A stretch of DNA of 64,000 bases from Sphingomonas sp. LHG3406-1 (GTDB taxonomy: Bacteria > Pseudomonadota > Alphaproteobacteria > Sphingomonadales > Sphingomonadaceae), in NCBI RefSeq assembly GCF_029637485.1, contig NZ_CP069128.1:930001-994000 (forward strand), read 5' to 3'. Position 1 is the first letter of the stretch; the number at the start of each line of letters is the position of its first letter. The notes beneath the pieces were generated by a model. It did no database searches, was not told the origin of the DNA, and saw only the letters and a program-made list of their open reading frames with translations. Shown here one piece after another: positions 43,290 through 52,799 of the stretch. A program made the position numbers and the translations under genes.

Positions 43290-45095
43290 TCAGGTTCGGG
43301 CGAGCATCTCGGCGGCGATCATGCGCGCCTGATGGTCGAGCCCGGCGCCCCGCATGGCGCGAAGCGAGCGGAAGAGGTGAGAGGCCGGGATGCGAACGGG
43401 ATCGCGCGCCTGCATGCCGACTGCTGCCAGCAGCATCACGCTACCCGCCTGCCCGCGCTCGCCAGCCTCGTTCATCAGCCGGGTCCAGCTATTTTCGCGG
43501 CCCAGTCCGAAGCCGTATTCGCGGTTGAGGTTGGTCGCGGCTTCCGAACTGATCCGGCCGACCCCAGCAAGGCCCGCCACCAGCAGCTTCGATCGCGCCT
43601 TTCCAGCACTCGTGTCGCGGCCGATGAAGTCGTCGATGCGATCTTCCGACAGGTCGACGTTGGCGTCGGTGCCGAGTGCCAGCAGCGCCCAGGACTCATC
43701 GCCCGCCTTGTCGTCGCCAAGTTCGCCGACCGCGGCCGCCCAGCGTGCCGCCGCCTGGTCGCGCCCACCGGCAAGCAGGGAAGCGATCAGCCTCGGGACA
43801 TCGGATCCGAGCGCCGCATTGGGCCGCACCCGGGCCGCGGCGAGCGACAGCATGGCCTCGCTCGCCAGCTTCTGGATGGGATCGTTCCCCTCTCCCCACA
43901 GGCGCCGCATGGCCTCGATCCGCTCGGCCTCGTCGCGCGCGGCAAAGGCGAGGCGAAGCTGCCAGGCATCGGTTTCGGCGAGGTCCGACGGATCGGTGGC
44001 ATCGTACATCGCCGCGTAAAGATCGGTCAGCGCGGCCGAAGAAAAGACGCCAAGCCCGGTCGCGATCCGCGCCGAGGCGAGCCTCTGCTCGGGGCTCAGC
44101 ATCGGCGCCCGTGCCTGCCAGGCCCGCAGCCGCAGCGGGGCGCGGTTCACGAGATTTTCGGGCGGGACCATGCCGGTCGCCGCCGACAGGCCGAAGCGCC
44201 AGGCGGTGAGCCCCTCGACCTTGTCCCATTCTACCGTCACGGCACGCCCGGTATCGGCCCCTGCGCCGACCACCTTGTCGGCGAGCACATGGTCGATGCC
44301 GGTAATCGGACCGCGCCGCCGCGCCTGCTCGATCCGGCTCGCGGCACTGGTCGCCTCACCTGCAAGGCCGGCGCACATGGCGTCCACCAGCGGCAGCACC
44401 TTGCCCTCGACCCGCTGCATCTTCTCGCGCAGCGGGCAGAGCGCGCCGGGGTCGGCGCTGGCGAGGGCGCTCTGCACCGCCACCTGGGTGAGCTTCGGCG
44501 AAAAATCGGCAACGTCCACGCCAGCGACGAGCATCGCCGCCGCATCGGCCTCGCCCATGCGCAGCAGCAGCCACGCCCGCTCGGCAACCCAGTCGACCGG
44601 ATTGACCTCTGGCGGTGCCGGGCTTCGCGCCAGCAAGGCATTGCGCAGGCCGATGTGCAGCCAGCGATTGGGGATCGGCGTGTCGAGCCGGCGCATCAGC
44701 CCGGACAGGAAGCCGCCGTGCGCCCGCCCCCAGGGCTCGGCCCCGAGCCCCCATGCGGCGGGATCGATCGCTCCGACCAGTCGCGGGTCGCGCCGGGAAT
44801 CGTCCGGGATCTCGACCGGTGGCAAGGGGGCCGGAATCTCGGCCAGATCCTCTTCGGTCAAGCTCTCGGTCTCGACCACCGACGAGCTTTCGCCGCGGCC
44901 CTGGCGCTCGGCCCGGTTCGCCTCGGCAGCGCTGCTGTCGGGCGACTGCCCGCGCGGAGTCGTCTGTTCGGGCGGCGGTGCCGTTTCGTTGAAGCCGGGC
45001 GGAAGCAGGCTCTCCTGCGCCAGCGCAAGCGCCGGCAGCGCCAGTCCGGCGAGCGCCGCCCCGACCAGCAGTGCCCGCTTAGGCCGGGCGGGCAA
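43290..45095 (-). CDS. Large secreted protein of unknown function
   Basis: About 601 aa with a signal peptide (PKRALLVGAALAGLALPALALAQ). A Pro/Ser/Glu-rich linker (about residues 40-100) is followed by a long, probably all-helical repeat region (for example PVDWVAERAWLLLRMGEADAAAMLVAG; AARWAAAVGELGDDKAGDESWALLAL), resembling tetratricopeptide-type solenoids without a clear consensus. TTG at 45095 with AGGTGG upstream is taken as start; the open frame upstream overlaps a small membrane-protein gene. It is 5 bp from xerD. I do not recognise a named family; sphingomonads often carry such a protein here. Confidence 0.7.
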   Translation of the reverse strand: MPARPKRALLVGAALAGLALPALALAQESLLPPGFNETAPPPEQTTPRGQSPDSSAAEANRAERQGRGESSSVVETESLTEEDLAEIPAPLPPVEIPDDSRRDPRLVGAIDPAAWGLGAEPWGRAHGGFLSGLMRRLDTPIPNRWLHIGLRNALLARSPAPPEVNPVDWVAERAWLLLRMGEADAAAMLVAGVDVADFSPKLTQVAVQSALASADPGALCPLREKMQRVEGKVLPLVDAMCAGLAGEATSAASRIEQARRRGPITGIDHVLADKVVGAGADTGRAVTVEWDKVEGLTAWRFGLSAATGMVPPENLVNRAPLRLRAWQARAPMLSPEQRLASARIATGLGVFSSAALTDLYAAMYDATDPSDLAETDAWQLRLAFAARDEAERIEAMRRLWGEGNDPIQKLASEAMLSLAAARVRPNAALGSDVPRLIASLLAGGRDQAAARWAAAVGELGDDKAGDESWALLALGTDANVDLSEDRIDDFIGRDTSAGKARSKLLVAGLAGVGRISSEAATNLNREYGFGLGRENSWTRLMNEAGERGQAGSVMLLAAVGMQARDPVRIPASHLFRSLRAMRGAGLDHQARMIAAEMLART

Positions 45096-45234
45096 CGTCC
45101 ACCTCGATCGGCCGGGTCGGTACTTCCTTCGCGCTGCCGGCCAGCCAGATGGCGAGCGCCACGGCCAAGGCAAGGATGACCAACCAGATGATGAGCCCGC
45201 GCGCCGGGTGCGGGGGACGCCTACGTATCGCCAT
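45079..45234 (-). CDS. Small single-pass membrane protein
   Basis: 51 aa: a basic N-terminus (MAIRRRPPHPARG), one strong membrane helix (LIIWLVILALAVALAIWLAG) and a short periplasmic tail (SAKEVPTRPIEVDVARPA). It overlaps the start of the large secreted protein by 17 nt on the same strand, suggesting coupled expression. Divergent from aroK with 49 bp between. Function unknown. Confidence 0.6.
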   Translation of the reverse strand: MAIRRRPPHPARGLIIWLVILALAVALAIWLAGSAKEVPTRPIEVDVARPA

Positions 45235-45283
45235 GAGGCGGGCTTTTGCCGACTGAGAGCCACGCTGTATAGCCCTGCTGGTC

Positions 45284-45844
45284 ATGGCCAGGCGTCCTCT
45301 CCCCTTCGATGGCAAGCTCGACCGCCCCCTGGTGCTGGTCGGACTCATGGGCGCGGGCAAGTCGACGGTCGGCCGCCGCCTCGCCCGCCGACTCGGACTT
45401 CCGTTCGTCGACAGCGACAGCGAGATCGAGGATGCGGCCGGTCTCAGCGCCGGCGAAGTCTTCCGCCGCTTCGGCGAGCGCGATTTTCGCGACGGCGAGC
45501 GGCGGGTGGTGGCGCGGCTCGCCGGGGGACCGGTGCGGGTGATCGCCACCGGCGGCGGCGCCTTCGTCGATCCGGCCACCCGTCGCCTCCTCAACGACAA
45601 GTGCATCACCATCTGGCTCGACGCCTCGGTCGACCTCCTCGCCGAGCGCACCGCGCGCCGGCCGGAGACCCGCCCGATGCTCGCCAACGGCAGCCGGGCC
45701 GAGACTCTCGCCCGCCTGATCGACGAACGCCGACCGTCCTATGCCGAGGCCCATATCCGCATCATGAGCGAAGGCGGCGCGCACCATGAGGTAGTCGAGA
45801 AGATCGTCGCCGCGCTCGAACGCCACCTTCAGGAGCAAGTGTGA
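45284..45844 (+). CDS. aroK: Shikimate kinase
   Basis: 186-aa P-loop kinase phosphorylating shikimate in aromatic amino acid synthesis. Walker A GLMGAGKS (residues 20-27), shikimate-binding DSDSEIE and FRRFGERDFRDGERRV, GGG in VIATGGGAFVDP, and lid Arg region ARRPETRPML. Its TGA overlaps the aroB GTG, an arrangement common in alphaproteobacteria. Confidence 0.95.
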   Translation: MARRPLPFDGKLDRPLVLVGLMGAGKSTVGRRLARRLGLPFVDSDSEIEDAAGLSAGEVFRRFGERDFRDGERRVVARLAGGPVRVIATGGGAFVDPATRRLLNDKCITIWLDASVDLLAERTARRPETRPMLANGSRAETLARLIDERRPSYAEAHIRIMSEGGAHHEVVEKIVAALERHLQEQV

Positions 45845-46911
45845 AGAACCTTACCGTCGAAGCCGGGGACGAACGCTATGACGTGCTCGTCGGCCGCCTT
45901 GAGGATTGCCGAAGCCGCCTCCTGCCCCTCGCCGCGGGGCGACCGCTGACCGTGGTCACCGAGCCCAAGGTGTGGGGCATCCATGGCGCGCGCCTCCAGG
46001 CCCTGCTGCCCTGCGACCCGGTCCTCGTTCCCGAAGGCGAGGAGGCCAAGGACTGGCCGCACCTGCAGGCGCTGATCGGCGCCTTCGCCGAGCGCAACCT
46101 CGACCGCTCGGCGGCCGTGGCGGCATTTGGCGGCGGATCGGTCGGCGATCTCGCCGGACTTGCCACCGGCCTGTTCAAGCGCGGGCTCCCGCTCGTCCAC
46201 ATCCCTACCACGCTGCTCGCCCAGGCGGACAGCGCGGTCGGCGGCAAGACGGCGATCGACGCGCTCGGGCAGAAGAATCTCGTCGGCATGTTCCACCAGC
46301 CGCGCCTGGTGATCGCCGACGTGACCTTGCTCGACACGCTCGACCCCCGCCAGCTTCGCGCCGGCTATGCCGAAGTCGTCAAATATGGCCTGATCCGCCA
46401 CGAGGCCTTGTTCGGCTGGCTGGAGGGGCATGGGTCGGCGCTGATCGCCGGGCAGCGGGAATATCGCGAGGAGGCCATCTGGCAGAGCGTTGCGGCCAAG
46501 GCCCGAACGGTGGAAGCCGACGTCACCGACCGCAATGGCGCCCGGGCGCTGCTCAACTTCGGCCACACCTTCGCCCATGCGCTGGAAAGCGCCGCCGGCC
46601 TCGGCACCATCCTCCACGGCGAGGCGGTCGGGATCGGCATGATCCTCGCATTCGACCTTTCCGCCGAGCTCGGCCTCTGCTCGCACGACGAGGCAAGACG
46701 GGTGCGCAGGCACCTGGCGGACATCGGCCTCCCGACCACCATCGCCGAGACCGGGGTCGACCGCGCCGCGCTCCTGCCGCTGATGAGGGCCGACAAGAAG
46801 AACGACGGGGGAGCGCTCCGCCTCGTCCTCACCCGCGGCATCGGCGACGCTTTCCTCAGCGAGGGAGTAGAGGAGCAGGTGCTCGCCGCCTTTCTCGATC
46901 GCGCCGCCTAG
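45841..46911 (+). CDS. aroB: 3-dehydroquinate synthase
   Basis: 356-aa NAD- and metal-dependent enzyme converting DAHP to 3-dehydroquinate. NAD-binding GGGSVGD (residues 97-103), PTTLLAQADSAVGGKTAID, metal ligands Glu in YAEVVKYG, His in FGHTFAHALE and HGEAVGIGM. GTG start at 45841, coupled to aroK. Its TAG overlaps the convergent Kef-type gene by four bases. Confidence 0.95.
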   Translation: MKNLTVEAGDERYDVLVGRLEDCRSRLLPLAAGRPLTVVTEPKVWGIHGARLQALLPCDPVLVPEGEEAKDWPHLQALIGAFAERNLDRSAAVAAFGGGSVGDLAGLATGLFKRGLPLVHIPTTLLAQADSAVGGKTAIDALGQKNLVGMFHQPRLVIADVTLLDTLDPRQLRAGYAEVVKYGLIRHEALFGWLEGHGSALIAGQREYREEAIWQSVAAKARTVEADVTDRNGARALLNFGHTFAHALESAAGLGTILHGEAVGIGMILAFDLSAELGLCSHDEARRVRRHLADIGLPTTIAETGVDRAALLPLMRADKKNDGGALRLVLTRGIGDAFLSEGVEEQVLAAFLDRAA

Positions 46912-48647
46912 TCCTCCAGCGGCGCCTGGGCGAAGCTGCGATCCATTCCGCTCCGGAGGTCGCCGGACTCGGTCTGCAGCCGGAAGCGTTCGTGGTCCCG
47001 CTCGCGATATTCGCGTTCGACCCGCGCCACCTCGCGCTCGGCGATGCCAAGGGTCGCCAGCGCCGCGCGGCCCATCGCCACCGCGCTGTCGAACACCTCG
47101 CGCTGCAGCAGCACGACGTCGAGGCCTTCGAGCGCCATCGCCTGGCGGCGATCGAACACCCGCACCATCACCCGCGCCTTCGGAAAGGCCTCGACGATCG
47201 TCTCCAGCTGGTCACGGCCGAAGTCGGCGTCGTCGTGGCAGAAGAAGATGCCCTCGGCCTCGGCCGCGCCCGCCGTCCGGAGCAGGTCGATCCGCGTTCC
47301 GTCGCCATAATAGACCTTGGTCCCGAACTGGCCCGACAGCTCGATCTGGCTCGGCTTCAGGTCGATCAGGGTCACCGGAATGCGCTTGGCCATGAGCATC
47401 TGCGCGACGGTCTGCCCGAAGCGGCCGTAGCCGACGACGATGACATTGGTCGCGGGGCTGAATTCCGGCCCTTCGAGGTCGACGTGCTTCTCCGGCTGGC
47501 GCGCCTGGAGCCAGCCGATGAAGCGCATGAGGAAGGGCGTCGCCACCATCGAGGCGGTGACGACGGCGCCAAGCAGGCTTGCCTGCTCGAGCGTGATCAG
47601 CCGCCCGGCGGCGGCGCTGGCGAACAGGACGAAGCCGAACTCGCCTGCCTGGGACAAGAGCAGGGACAGCGTCGCCGCCCGCCCGGGCACGCTGCCGAAA
47701 GCGCGGGCGATGGGGTAGAGCACGCCCGCCTTGAGCGCGATCACCGCCGCCGCAAGGCCGATGACCAGCAGGGGCTGGGCGGCGATCACGCGCAGGTCGA
47801 GCAGCATGCCGACCGACATGAAGAAGAGGCCCAGCAGGATCGAGCGGAAGGGCTCGATGTCGCTTTCCAGCTCGTGCCGATAGGGACTCTCCGCGAGCAT
47901 CACGCCGGCGACGAAGGCACCGAGCGCGACCGACAGGTGGAGCGCATGCATCAGCGCCGCCGCGCCGATCACCGTCAGCAGGCCGGCGACCACGAACAGC
48001 TCGCGCTCGCCGAGGCGGCCGATCAGCGTGTAGAGCGGCGCAATGAGGAAGCGGCCGGCGAGCACCAGCCCGATCACCGCCGCGATCGTGAGGCCGGTCA
48101 TCTCCAGCCCGGACGGACTGTCCGGATCGCCGCCGACGCTCAGCGCCGCCGTCAGCGTGATGAGCGGGATCAGCGCCAGATCCTGAAGCAGCAGGATGGA
48201 AAAGGCCCGCTCGCCATGCGGGCTGTTCATCTCACCGGTCGAACGCAGCATCGGCAGCACCTGCGCGGTCGACGACAGGCCGAGCGCAAGCCCGATCGCC
48301 AGCGCCGGCCCCCAGGCGAGGCCGAGCACCAGCTTCACCAGCACCGACAGCACCGCGCCGGCGGCAAGCAATTGCGCGAGGCCGAGGCCGAAGATCTCCT
48401 TTTTCATCCGCCACAGCCGCGCGGGCTGCAGCTCGAGGCCGACGAGGAACAGCAAGAGGGCGATGCCGATCTCGCTCACCCGGTTGATCGCCGCCGCGTC
48501 GCCCGACAGGTTGAGCACCGACGGCCCGACCACCACGCCGCCCACGATATAGCCGAGGGTCGCACCGAGCCCCAGGCGGCGGAACAGACCGACGAACAGC
48601 AAGGCTGCGCCGAGGAGGACGGTCATCCAGGTGAGGAAGTCGTTCAT
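46908..48647 (-). CDS. Kef-type cation:proton antiporter (CPA2 family)
   Basis: 579-aa membrane protein with an N-terminal CPA2 exchanger domain of about 12-13 helices (residues 1-380; GYIVGGVVVGPSVLNL, LALGLSSTAQVLPML, LLLSQAGEFGFVLFA) and a cytoplasmic TrkA-N domain (VIVVGYGRFGQTVAQML, then DLKPSQIELSGQFG). Resembles KefB/KefC and YbaL, glutathione-gated K+ efflux systems; the exact gating is unknown. Start ATG 48647 has GGGGAG upstream. Confidence 0.88.
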   Translation of the reverse strand: MNDFLTWMTVLLGAALLFVGLFRRLGLGATLGYIVGGVVVGPSVLNLSGDAAAINRVSEIGIALLLFLVGLELQPARLWRMKKEIFGLGLAQLLAAGAVLSVLVKLVLGLAWGPALAIGLALGLSSTAQVLPMLRSTGEMNSPHGERAFSILLLQDLALIPLITLTAALSVGGDPDSPSGLEMTGLTIAAVIGLVLAGRFLIAPLYTLIGRLGERELFVVAGLLTVIGAAALMHALHLSVALGAFVAGVMLAESPYRHELESDIEPFRSILLGLFFMSVGMLLDLRVIAAQPLLVIGLAAAVIALKAGVLYPIARAFGSVPGRAATLSLLLSQAGEFGFVLFASAAAGRLITLEQASLLGAVVTASMVATPFLMRFIGWLQARQPEKHVDLEGPEFSPATNVIVVGYGRFGQTVAQMLMAKRIPVTLIDLKPSQIELSGQFGTKVYYGDGTRIDLLRTAGAAEAEGIFFCHDDADFGRDQLETIVEAFPKARVMVRVFDRRQAMALEGLDVVLLQREVFDSAVAMGRAALATLGIAEREVARVEREYRERDHERFRLQTESGDLRSGMDRSFAQAPLED

Positions 48648-48750
48648 GCTGCTCCCCTGCTCTCCCGCGAAGGCAGAAGACCGGTGCCATCTTCCGTGGG
48701 ACGCCGACAAGAACAACCGGGCCCCTGCATTCGAAGGGGAGCAAATGGCC

Positions 48751-49158
48751 TCACGAGTCCAGCGCCTTCAGCAAGGCATCGAACGGGAGCAGCGCCGCGC
48801 CGTGCCGCCCGGTCCGTCCCTGCACCGGCGCCAGCGCGGCGAGCGTCTCCGGCAGCTCGCCCCTGCCCTCCAGCCACGCCTTCAGCGCCGCCCGCATGAC
48901 GATCACTTCCGCCCGAAGCCGTCCGGGCGCCCAGCCCTGCACCAGCGCCGCGCTCGCCTGGCCGTAGGCGCAGGCGGTGACCTTCTGCGCAAGCGCCTCG
49001 ATCCGCCCGTCTGCGGTGCGCAGCTCGGCGCGGATGGTCGATCCGCACGTCACCGACCGCGCCTCGCCGGCATGGGTGGCGCCCGCGACGCTCGTCTCCA
49101 CCGGCAGCGATGCGGCCAGCCGGAGGATGTCGAGCGTGTAGGGCGGCTCGCGGGTCAT
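48751..49158 (-). CDS. Iron-sulfur cluster assembly scaffold-like protein (NifU/IscU N-terminal family)
   Basis: 135-aa protein with the IscU-like fold text: ILRLAASLP start, RSVTCGSTIRAEL (first Cys) and VTACAYGQASAALVQ (second Cys). The third conserved Cys of IscU is not evident, so it may be a variant scaffold. Sphingomonads carry this short form near cysS and kef genes. Upstream gap to cysS (49159-49330) shows no gene. Confidence 0.75.
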   Translation of the reverse strand: MTREPPYTLDILRLAASLPVETSVAGATHAGEARSVTCGSTIRAELRTADGRIEALAQKVTACAYGQASAALVQGWAPGRLRAEVIVMRAALKAWLEGRGELPETLAALAPVQGRTGRHGAALLPFDALLKALDS

Positions 49159-49330
49159 GCGCCGGGCAGACGGAAAAAAGGCATAGCGTCCACTTCGTCC
49201 AGTTTCGCGCCAGGGCCCGTTGCCCCGCGGGACGGACGAGGAGCGAGGAGGGCTTCACGAATGGACATGGGACCGCCGCTGGGCTGCGCCAAGCCTTTAG
49301 CCCATCTGGTTCGAAAAGGCAAGCCAGGCG

Positions 49331-50701
49331 TCACGCCCGTCGCCACGTCGTCCCCTGCGGTCCGTCCTCGAGCAGGATGCCTTCGGCCTTGAGTTCGTCG
49401 CGGATGCGGTCGGCCTCGGCGAAGTCGCGCGCCTTCTTGGCGGCGGTTCGGGCCTCGACAAGGCCGTCGATGCGCGCGTCGCCATCGCCGCGGAACCATT
49501 GCTCACCAGTTTGCTGAAGCAGGCCCAGCAACTTTGCTGCCGAGATTGCAGCAGCTGCGGCAGGGCTCTCCATACGGCCAGGAGCCCCGAATAAGTGGAG
49601 CACGCCGTCAAGGCCTGCGTTGATTTTGGCTATTGCTGCGGGGGTGTTTAAGTCATCGCCGAGTGTTTCGAGGAAGTCAGTCTGTGGCTCTGGAAACTCG
49701 GTGCCGTGACCTTCAAGGAGCAGCTTGGCTCTATACCACCTGTCCAGCGTCGCCTTGCTCTGCTGGATCAGCGCTTCCGTCCATGGCAGCGGCGAGCGGT
49801 AGTGGGCGCTGAGCAGGGCCAGCCGCAGCACCTCGCCCTTGTGACCGGCGCCGAGCAGCTCCTCCGGCGTCACCACGTTGCCGAGGCTCTTGCTCATCTT
49901 CTCGGCGCCGAAATCGACGAAGCCGTTGTGCAGCCAGTAGCGCGCAAGCGGCTTGCCGCCGTGGGCGCAGCGCGATTGCGCCGCCTCATTCTCGTGATGC
50001 GGGAAGACGAGGTCGATGCCGCCGCCGTGAATGTCGATGGTCTCGCCAAGGTGGCGCCGGATCATCGCCGAGCATTCGATGTGCCAGCCCGGCCGGCCGC
50101 GGCCCCAGGGACTGTCCCAGCCGACCTGGCCTTCCGCCGAGGGCTTCCACAGCACGAAATCGCCCGGCGCCTTCTTGTAGGGCGCGACCTCGACCCGGGC
50201 ACCGGCGAGCATAGCTTCCCGGTCCCGCCGCGACAGCGCGCCATAATCGAGATCGGAGGCGACATCGAACAGCACATGGCCTTCCGCCGCATAGGCATGG
50301 CCCTTGTCGATCAGCGCCTCGATCATCGCGATCATCGGCGCGATCTCGGCGGTGGCGTGGGGCGCGATGGTCGGCGGCCGGACGCCGAGCGCGCCGGTAT
50401 CCTCGAGATAGAAGCGCTCGTAGCGCTCGGTGATGACCGAGGTCGGCACCCCTTCCGCATCGGCGGCGGCCATGATCTTGTCGTCGACGTCAGTGACGTT
50501 GCGGGCATAGACGAGGCTGTCCTCGCCGTAGCTATGGCGGATCAGCCGGGCGAGCGTGTCGAACACCACTGCCGGGCGCATGTTGCCGATATGGGCGCGG
50601 CCATAGACGGTCGGTCCGCACACATACATGGTGATGCGGCCGGGGTCGGCGGGCTCGAAGGCGCGCTTCTCGCGCGCGGCGGTGTCGTAAAGGTGGATCA
50701 T
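49331..50701 (-). CDS. cysS: Cysteinyl-tRNA synthetase
   Basis: 456-aa class I synthetase. HIGH motif variant ([11 protein letters not shown]), Zn site CGPTVYG and [34 protein letters not shown] ([13 protein letters not shown]) and the C-terminal anticodon region. ATG overlaps the cvpA stop. A roughly 230-bp stretch (49505-49735, residues [20 protein letters not shown] and following) uses AT-richer codons than the rest, though the protein remains intact. Confidence 0.95.
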   Translation of the reverse strand: MIHLYDTAAREKRAFEPADPGRITMYVCGPTVYGRAHIGNMRPAVVFDTLARLIRHSYGEDSLVYARNVTDVDDKIMAAADAEGVPTSVITERYERFYLEDTGALGVRPPTIAPHATAEIAPMIAMIEALIDKGHAYAAEGHVLFDVASDLDYGALSRRDREAMLAGARVEVAPYKKAPGDFVLWKPSAEGQVGWDSPWGRGRPGWHIECSAMIRRHLGETIDIHGGGIDLVFPHHENEAAQSRCAHGGKPLARYWLHNGFVDFGAEKMSKSLGNVVTPEELLGAGHKGEVLRLALLSAHYRSPLPWTEALIQQSKATLDRWYRAKLLLEGHGTEFPEPQTDFLETLGDDLNTPAAIAKINAGLDGVLHLFGAPGRMESPAAAAAISAAKLLGLLQQTGEQWFRGDGDARIDGLVEARTAAKKARDFAEADRIRDELKAEGILLEDGPQGTTWRRA

Positions 50702-51210
50702 GGCTCGTCGTTTCGCTTGAGGCGGGTCTCGTTCCAGGTGGCGAGCAGGGCGCGGCCGCTGGCGTCGAGCAGGGGAAAGGTCCGGCTCTCGCGCATCCAC
50801 TCCGGCCGCTCGGCGCGGGCGCCATAGACGAGGTCGGTGCCGAGGTTGGCGAGCAGGAAGAAGAGGGTCGCGCCGATCAGGCCCTTGAGCATCCCGAACC
50901 CGCCGCCGAGCAGCCGGTCGAGCGGGCCGAGGGCCGAGGCGCGCGCCTGCTTGCCGAAGCGGTAGGCAAGGAAGCGGATGCCGAGATAGGCGGGCAGGAA
51001 GAGGATGATGAAGGCGAGCGCCGCGGCGCCCGTCGGGCCCTTCGCCACGCCGCTGACCGCTTCGGCGACCGGCGCATGGAAGAGGATCAGCACGACCACC
51101 CCCGCTGCCCAGGCCGCCAGCACCAAAGCTTCCTGCACAAAGCCGCGCACGAACCCGACCAGCGCACCGCCGCCGAGGGCGAGGAGGACGAAGGTGTCGA
51201 GCGCGGTCAT
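50698..51210 (-). CDS. cvpA: CvpA family protein
   Basis: 170-aa inner-membrane protein with about four helices ([70 protein letters not shown]) and the conserved [14 protein letters not shown] motif. CvpA homologues affect colicin V production and envelope stress. Start ATG 51210; translationally coupled to cysS. Confidence 0.88.
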   Translation of the reverse strand: MTALDTFVLLALGGGALVGFVRGFVQEALVLAAWAAGVVVLILFHAPVAEAVSGVAKGPTGAAALAFIILFLPAYLGIRFLAYRFGKQARASALGPLDRLLGGGFGMLKGLIGATLFFLLANLGTDLVYGARAERPEWMRESRTFPLLDASGRALLATWNETRLKRNDEP

Positions 51211-51249
51211 GGTGCGGTGCGGGATAGGGTGAGGCCGGTGCCACCGCAA

Positions 51250-51343
51250 CTCCCCTCCCGCTTGCGGGAGGAGTCGGGGGAGGGCCTGTCGCTTGAAAGG
51301 GAGGACAGGCCCTCCGCTAGCCCCTCCCGCAAGCGGGAGGGGA
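51250..51343. repeat. Nested palindromic repeat between radA and cvpA
   Basis: Three stems in 94 bp: CCTCCCGC-TT-GCGGGAGG (51254-51271), a 12-bp stem GGAGGGCCTGTC/GACAGGCCCTCC (51279-51290 and 51304-51315), and CCTCCCGC-AA-GCGGGAGG (51323-51340). The outer two are inverse copies of each other, so the whole can also fold as one long hairpin. Looks like a REP/BIME-type mobile palindrome that may double as a terminator of radA-side or processing signal for the cvpA transcript. Confidence 0.75.
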
Positions 51344-51348
51344 ATCAT

Positions 51349-52710
51349 TCACCGCCCCATCACCTTCTCGACCAGCCCGCGCAGCTGGCCGAAGCGCGCG
51401 ACCTGGATGCCGCTGGCCTCGACCCCGCCCGGCACCCATGCCTGCTCGAAGCCGAGCTTGGCCGCTTCCTTGAGGCGCAGCGCCGTATGGGCGGCCGGAC
51501 GGACCTCGCCCGACAGCGCGACTTCGCCGAGCACCACCGCTTCGGCCGGCACCGGCCGTTCGCTCAGCGCCGAGACCAGTGCCGCCGCCACGGCCAGGTC
51601 GGCCGCGGGATCCTGCAATTTGTAGCCGCCGGCGACATTGAGATAAACTTCGGCGGTGGCGAAGCTGACCCCGCAGCGCGCCTCCAGCACCGCCAGCAGC
51701 ATGGCGAGGCGCGAGCTGTCCCAGCCGACCGCCGAGCGCCGCGGGGTCGCCCCGCTCGCCAGCCGGACGGTCAGCGCCTGGATTTCGACCAGCACCGGGC
51801 GCGTGCCCTCGAGCGCGGGGAAGATGGCGGTGCCGCTGACCGGATCATCGCGGCGGGTGAGGAACAGGGCGCTCGGGTTCGGCACCTCGGCAAGACCCGC
51901 GCCCTCCATCGCGAAGACGCCGATCTCGTCGGTCCCGCCGAAGCGGTTCTTGACCGCGCGGAGGATGCGATACTGGTGGCTGCGCTCGCCCTCGAAGCCG
52001 AGCACGGCGTCGACCATATGCTCGAGCACGCGCGGGCCGGCGATCGAGCCGTCCTTGGTGACGTGGCCGACGAGGATCAGCGCCGTGCCGCGCTCCTTGG
52101 CGAAGCGGATCAGCTCCTGCGTGCTGGCGCGGACCTGGCTGACCGTTCCCGGGGCGCCCTCGATCAGGTCCGAATGCATGGTCTGGACGCTGTCGATCAC
52201 CAGCAGCGCCGGCGGGCTCTCGGCCTGGAGGGTGGTGAGGATGTCGCGCACGCTGGTGACGCTCGCCAGCCGTACCGGCGCCGCGCCGAGACCGAGCCGG
52301 AGCGCGCGCAGCCGGACCTGGTCGACCGCTTCCTCGCCCGACACATAGACCGCGCCCTTGCCGGCCGCGGCGACCGCCGCCGCCACCTGCAGCAGCAGGG
52401 TCGACTTGCCGATCCCCGGATCGCCCGCCAGCAGCATCGCCGAGCCCGGCACCAGCCCGCCGCCGACCGCCCGGTCGAACTCGGCGATGCCGGTCGAAAT
52501 GCGCACCGGCAGCGCGACCTCGGCATCGAGCCCGACCAGCTCGATCGCCCGCCCGCCGCTCTGCAGGTCGTGCTTCTGGCTGAACACGGTCGGCGCCGCG
52601 CTCTCCTGCACCAGCGTGTTCCATTCGGCGCAGTCGGGGCATTGCCCCTGCCAGCGGGGCTGGACCGACCCGCAGGCCTGGCAGACGTATCGAGCTTTCA
52701 ACTTGGCCAT
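51349..52710 (-). CDS. radA: DNA repair protein RadA
   Basis: 453-aa RecA-like helicase that processes recombination intermediates. N-terminal C4 zinc finger (CQACGSVQPRWQGQCPDC), Walker A GDPGIGKSTLLLQVA, RadA-specific KNRFG motif (VKNRFGGTDEIGVF) and a C-terminal Lon-like domain (DPAADLAVAAALVSAL; GEVALSGEVRPA). Complete; divergent from the alpha/beta hydrolase. Confidence 0.95.
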   Translation of the reverse strand: MAKLKARYVCQACGSVQPRWQGQCPDCAEWNTLVQESAAPTVFSQKHDLQSGGRAIELVGLDAEVALPVRISTGIAEFDRAVGGGLVPGSAMLLAGDPGIGKSTLLLQVAAAVAAAGKGAVYVSGEEAVDQVRLRALRLGLGAAPVRLASVTSVRDILTTLQAESPPALLVIDSVQTMHSDLIEGAPGTVSQVRASTQELIRFAKERGTALILVGHVTKDGSIAGPRVLEHMVDAVLGFEGERSHQYRILRAVKNRFGGTDEIGVFAMEGAGLAEVPNPSALFLTRRDDPVSGTAIFPALEGTRPVLVEIQALTVRLASGATPRRSAVGWDSSRLAMLLAVLEARCGVSFATAEVYLNVAGGYKLQDPAADLAVAAALVSALSERPVPAEAVVLGEVALSGEVRPAAHTALRLKEAAKLGFEQAWVPGGVEASGIQVARFGQLRGLVEKVMGR

Positions 52711-52799
52711 CGCCGGCCCGGCCTAAAGATCAGTCCCGGCGCAGGCAACGGGCGGCGATCTGATCCGTTAACGATCCGCAACCCAGCAGGAGAAGACTT

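Noticed and set aside
49159..49330. Possible RNA gene between cysS and the Fe-S scaffold-like gene
   Set aside because: No cloverleaf, known structural motif or clear terminator could be drawn by eye.
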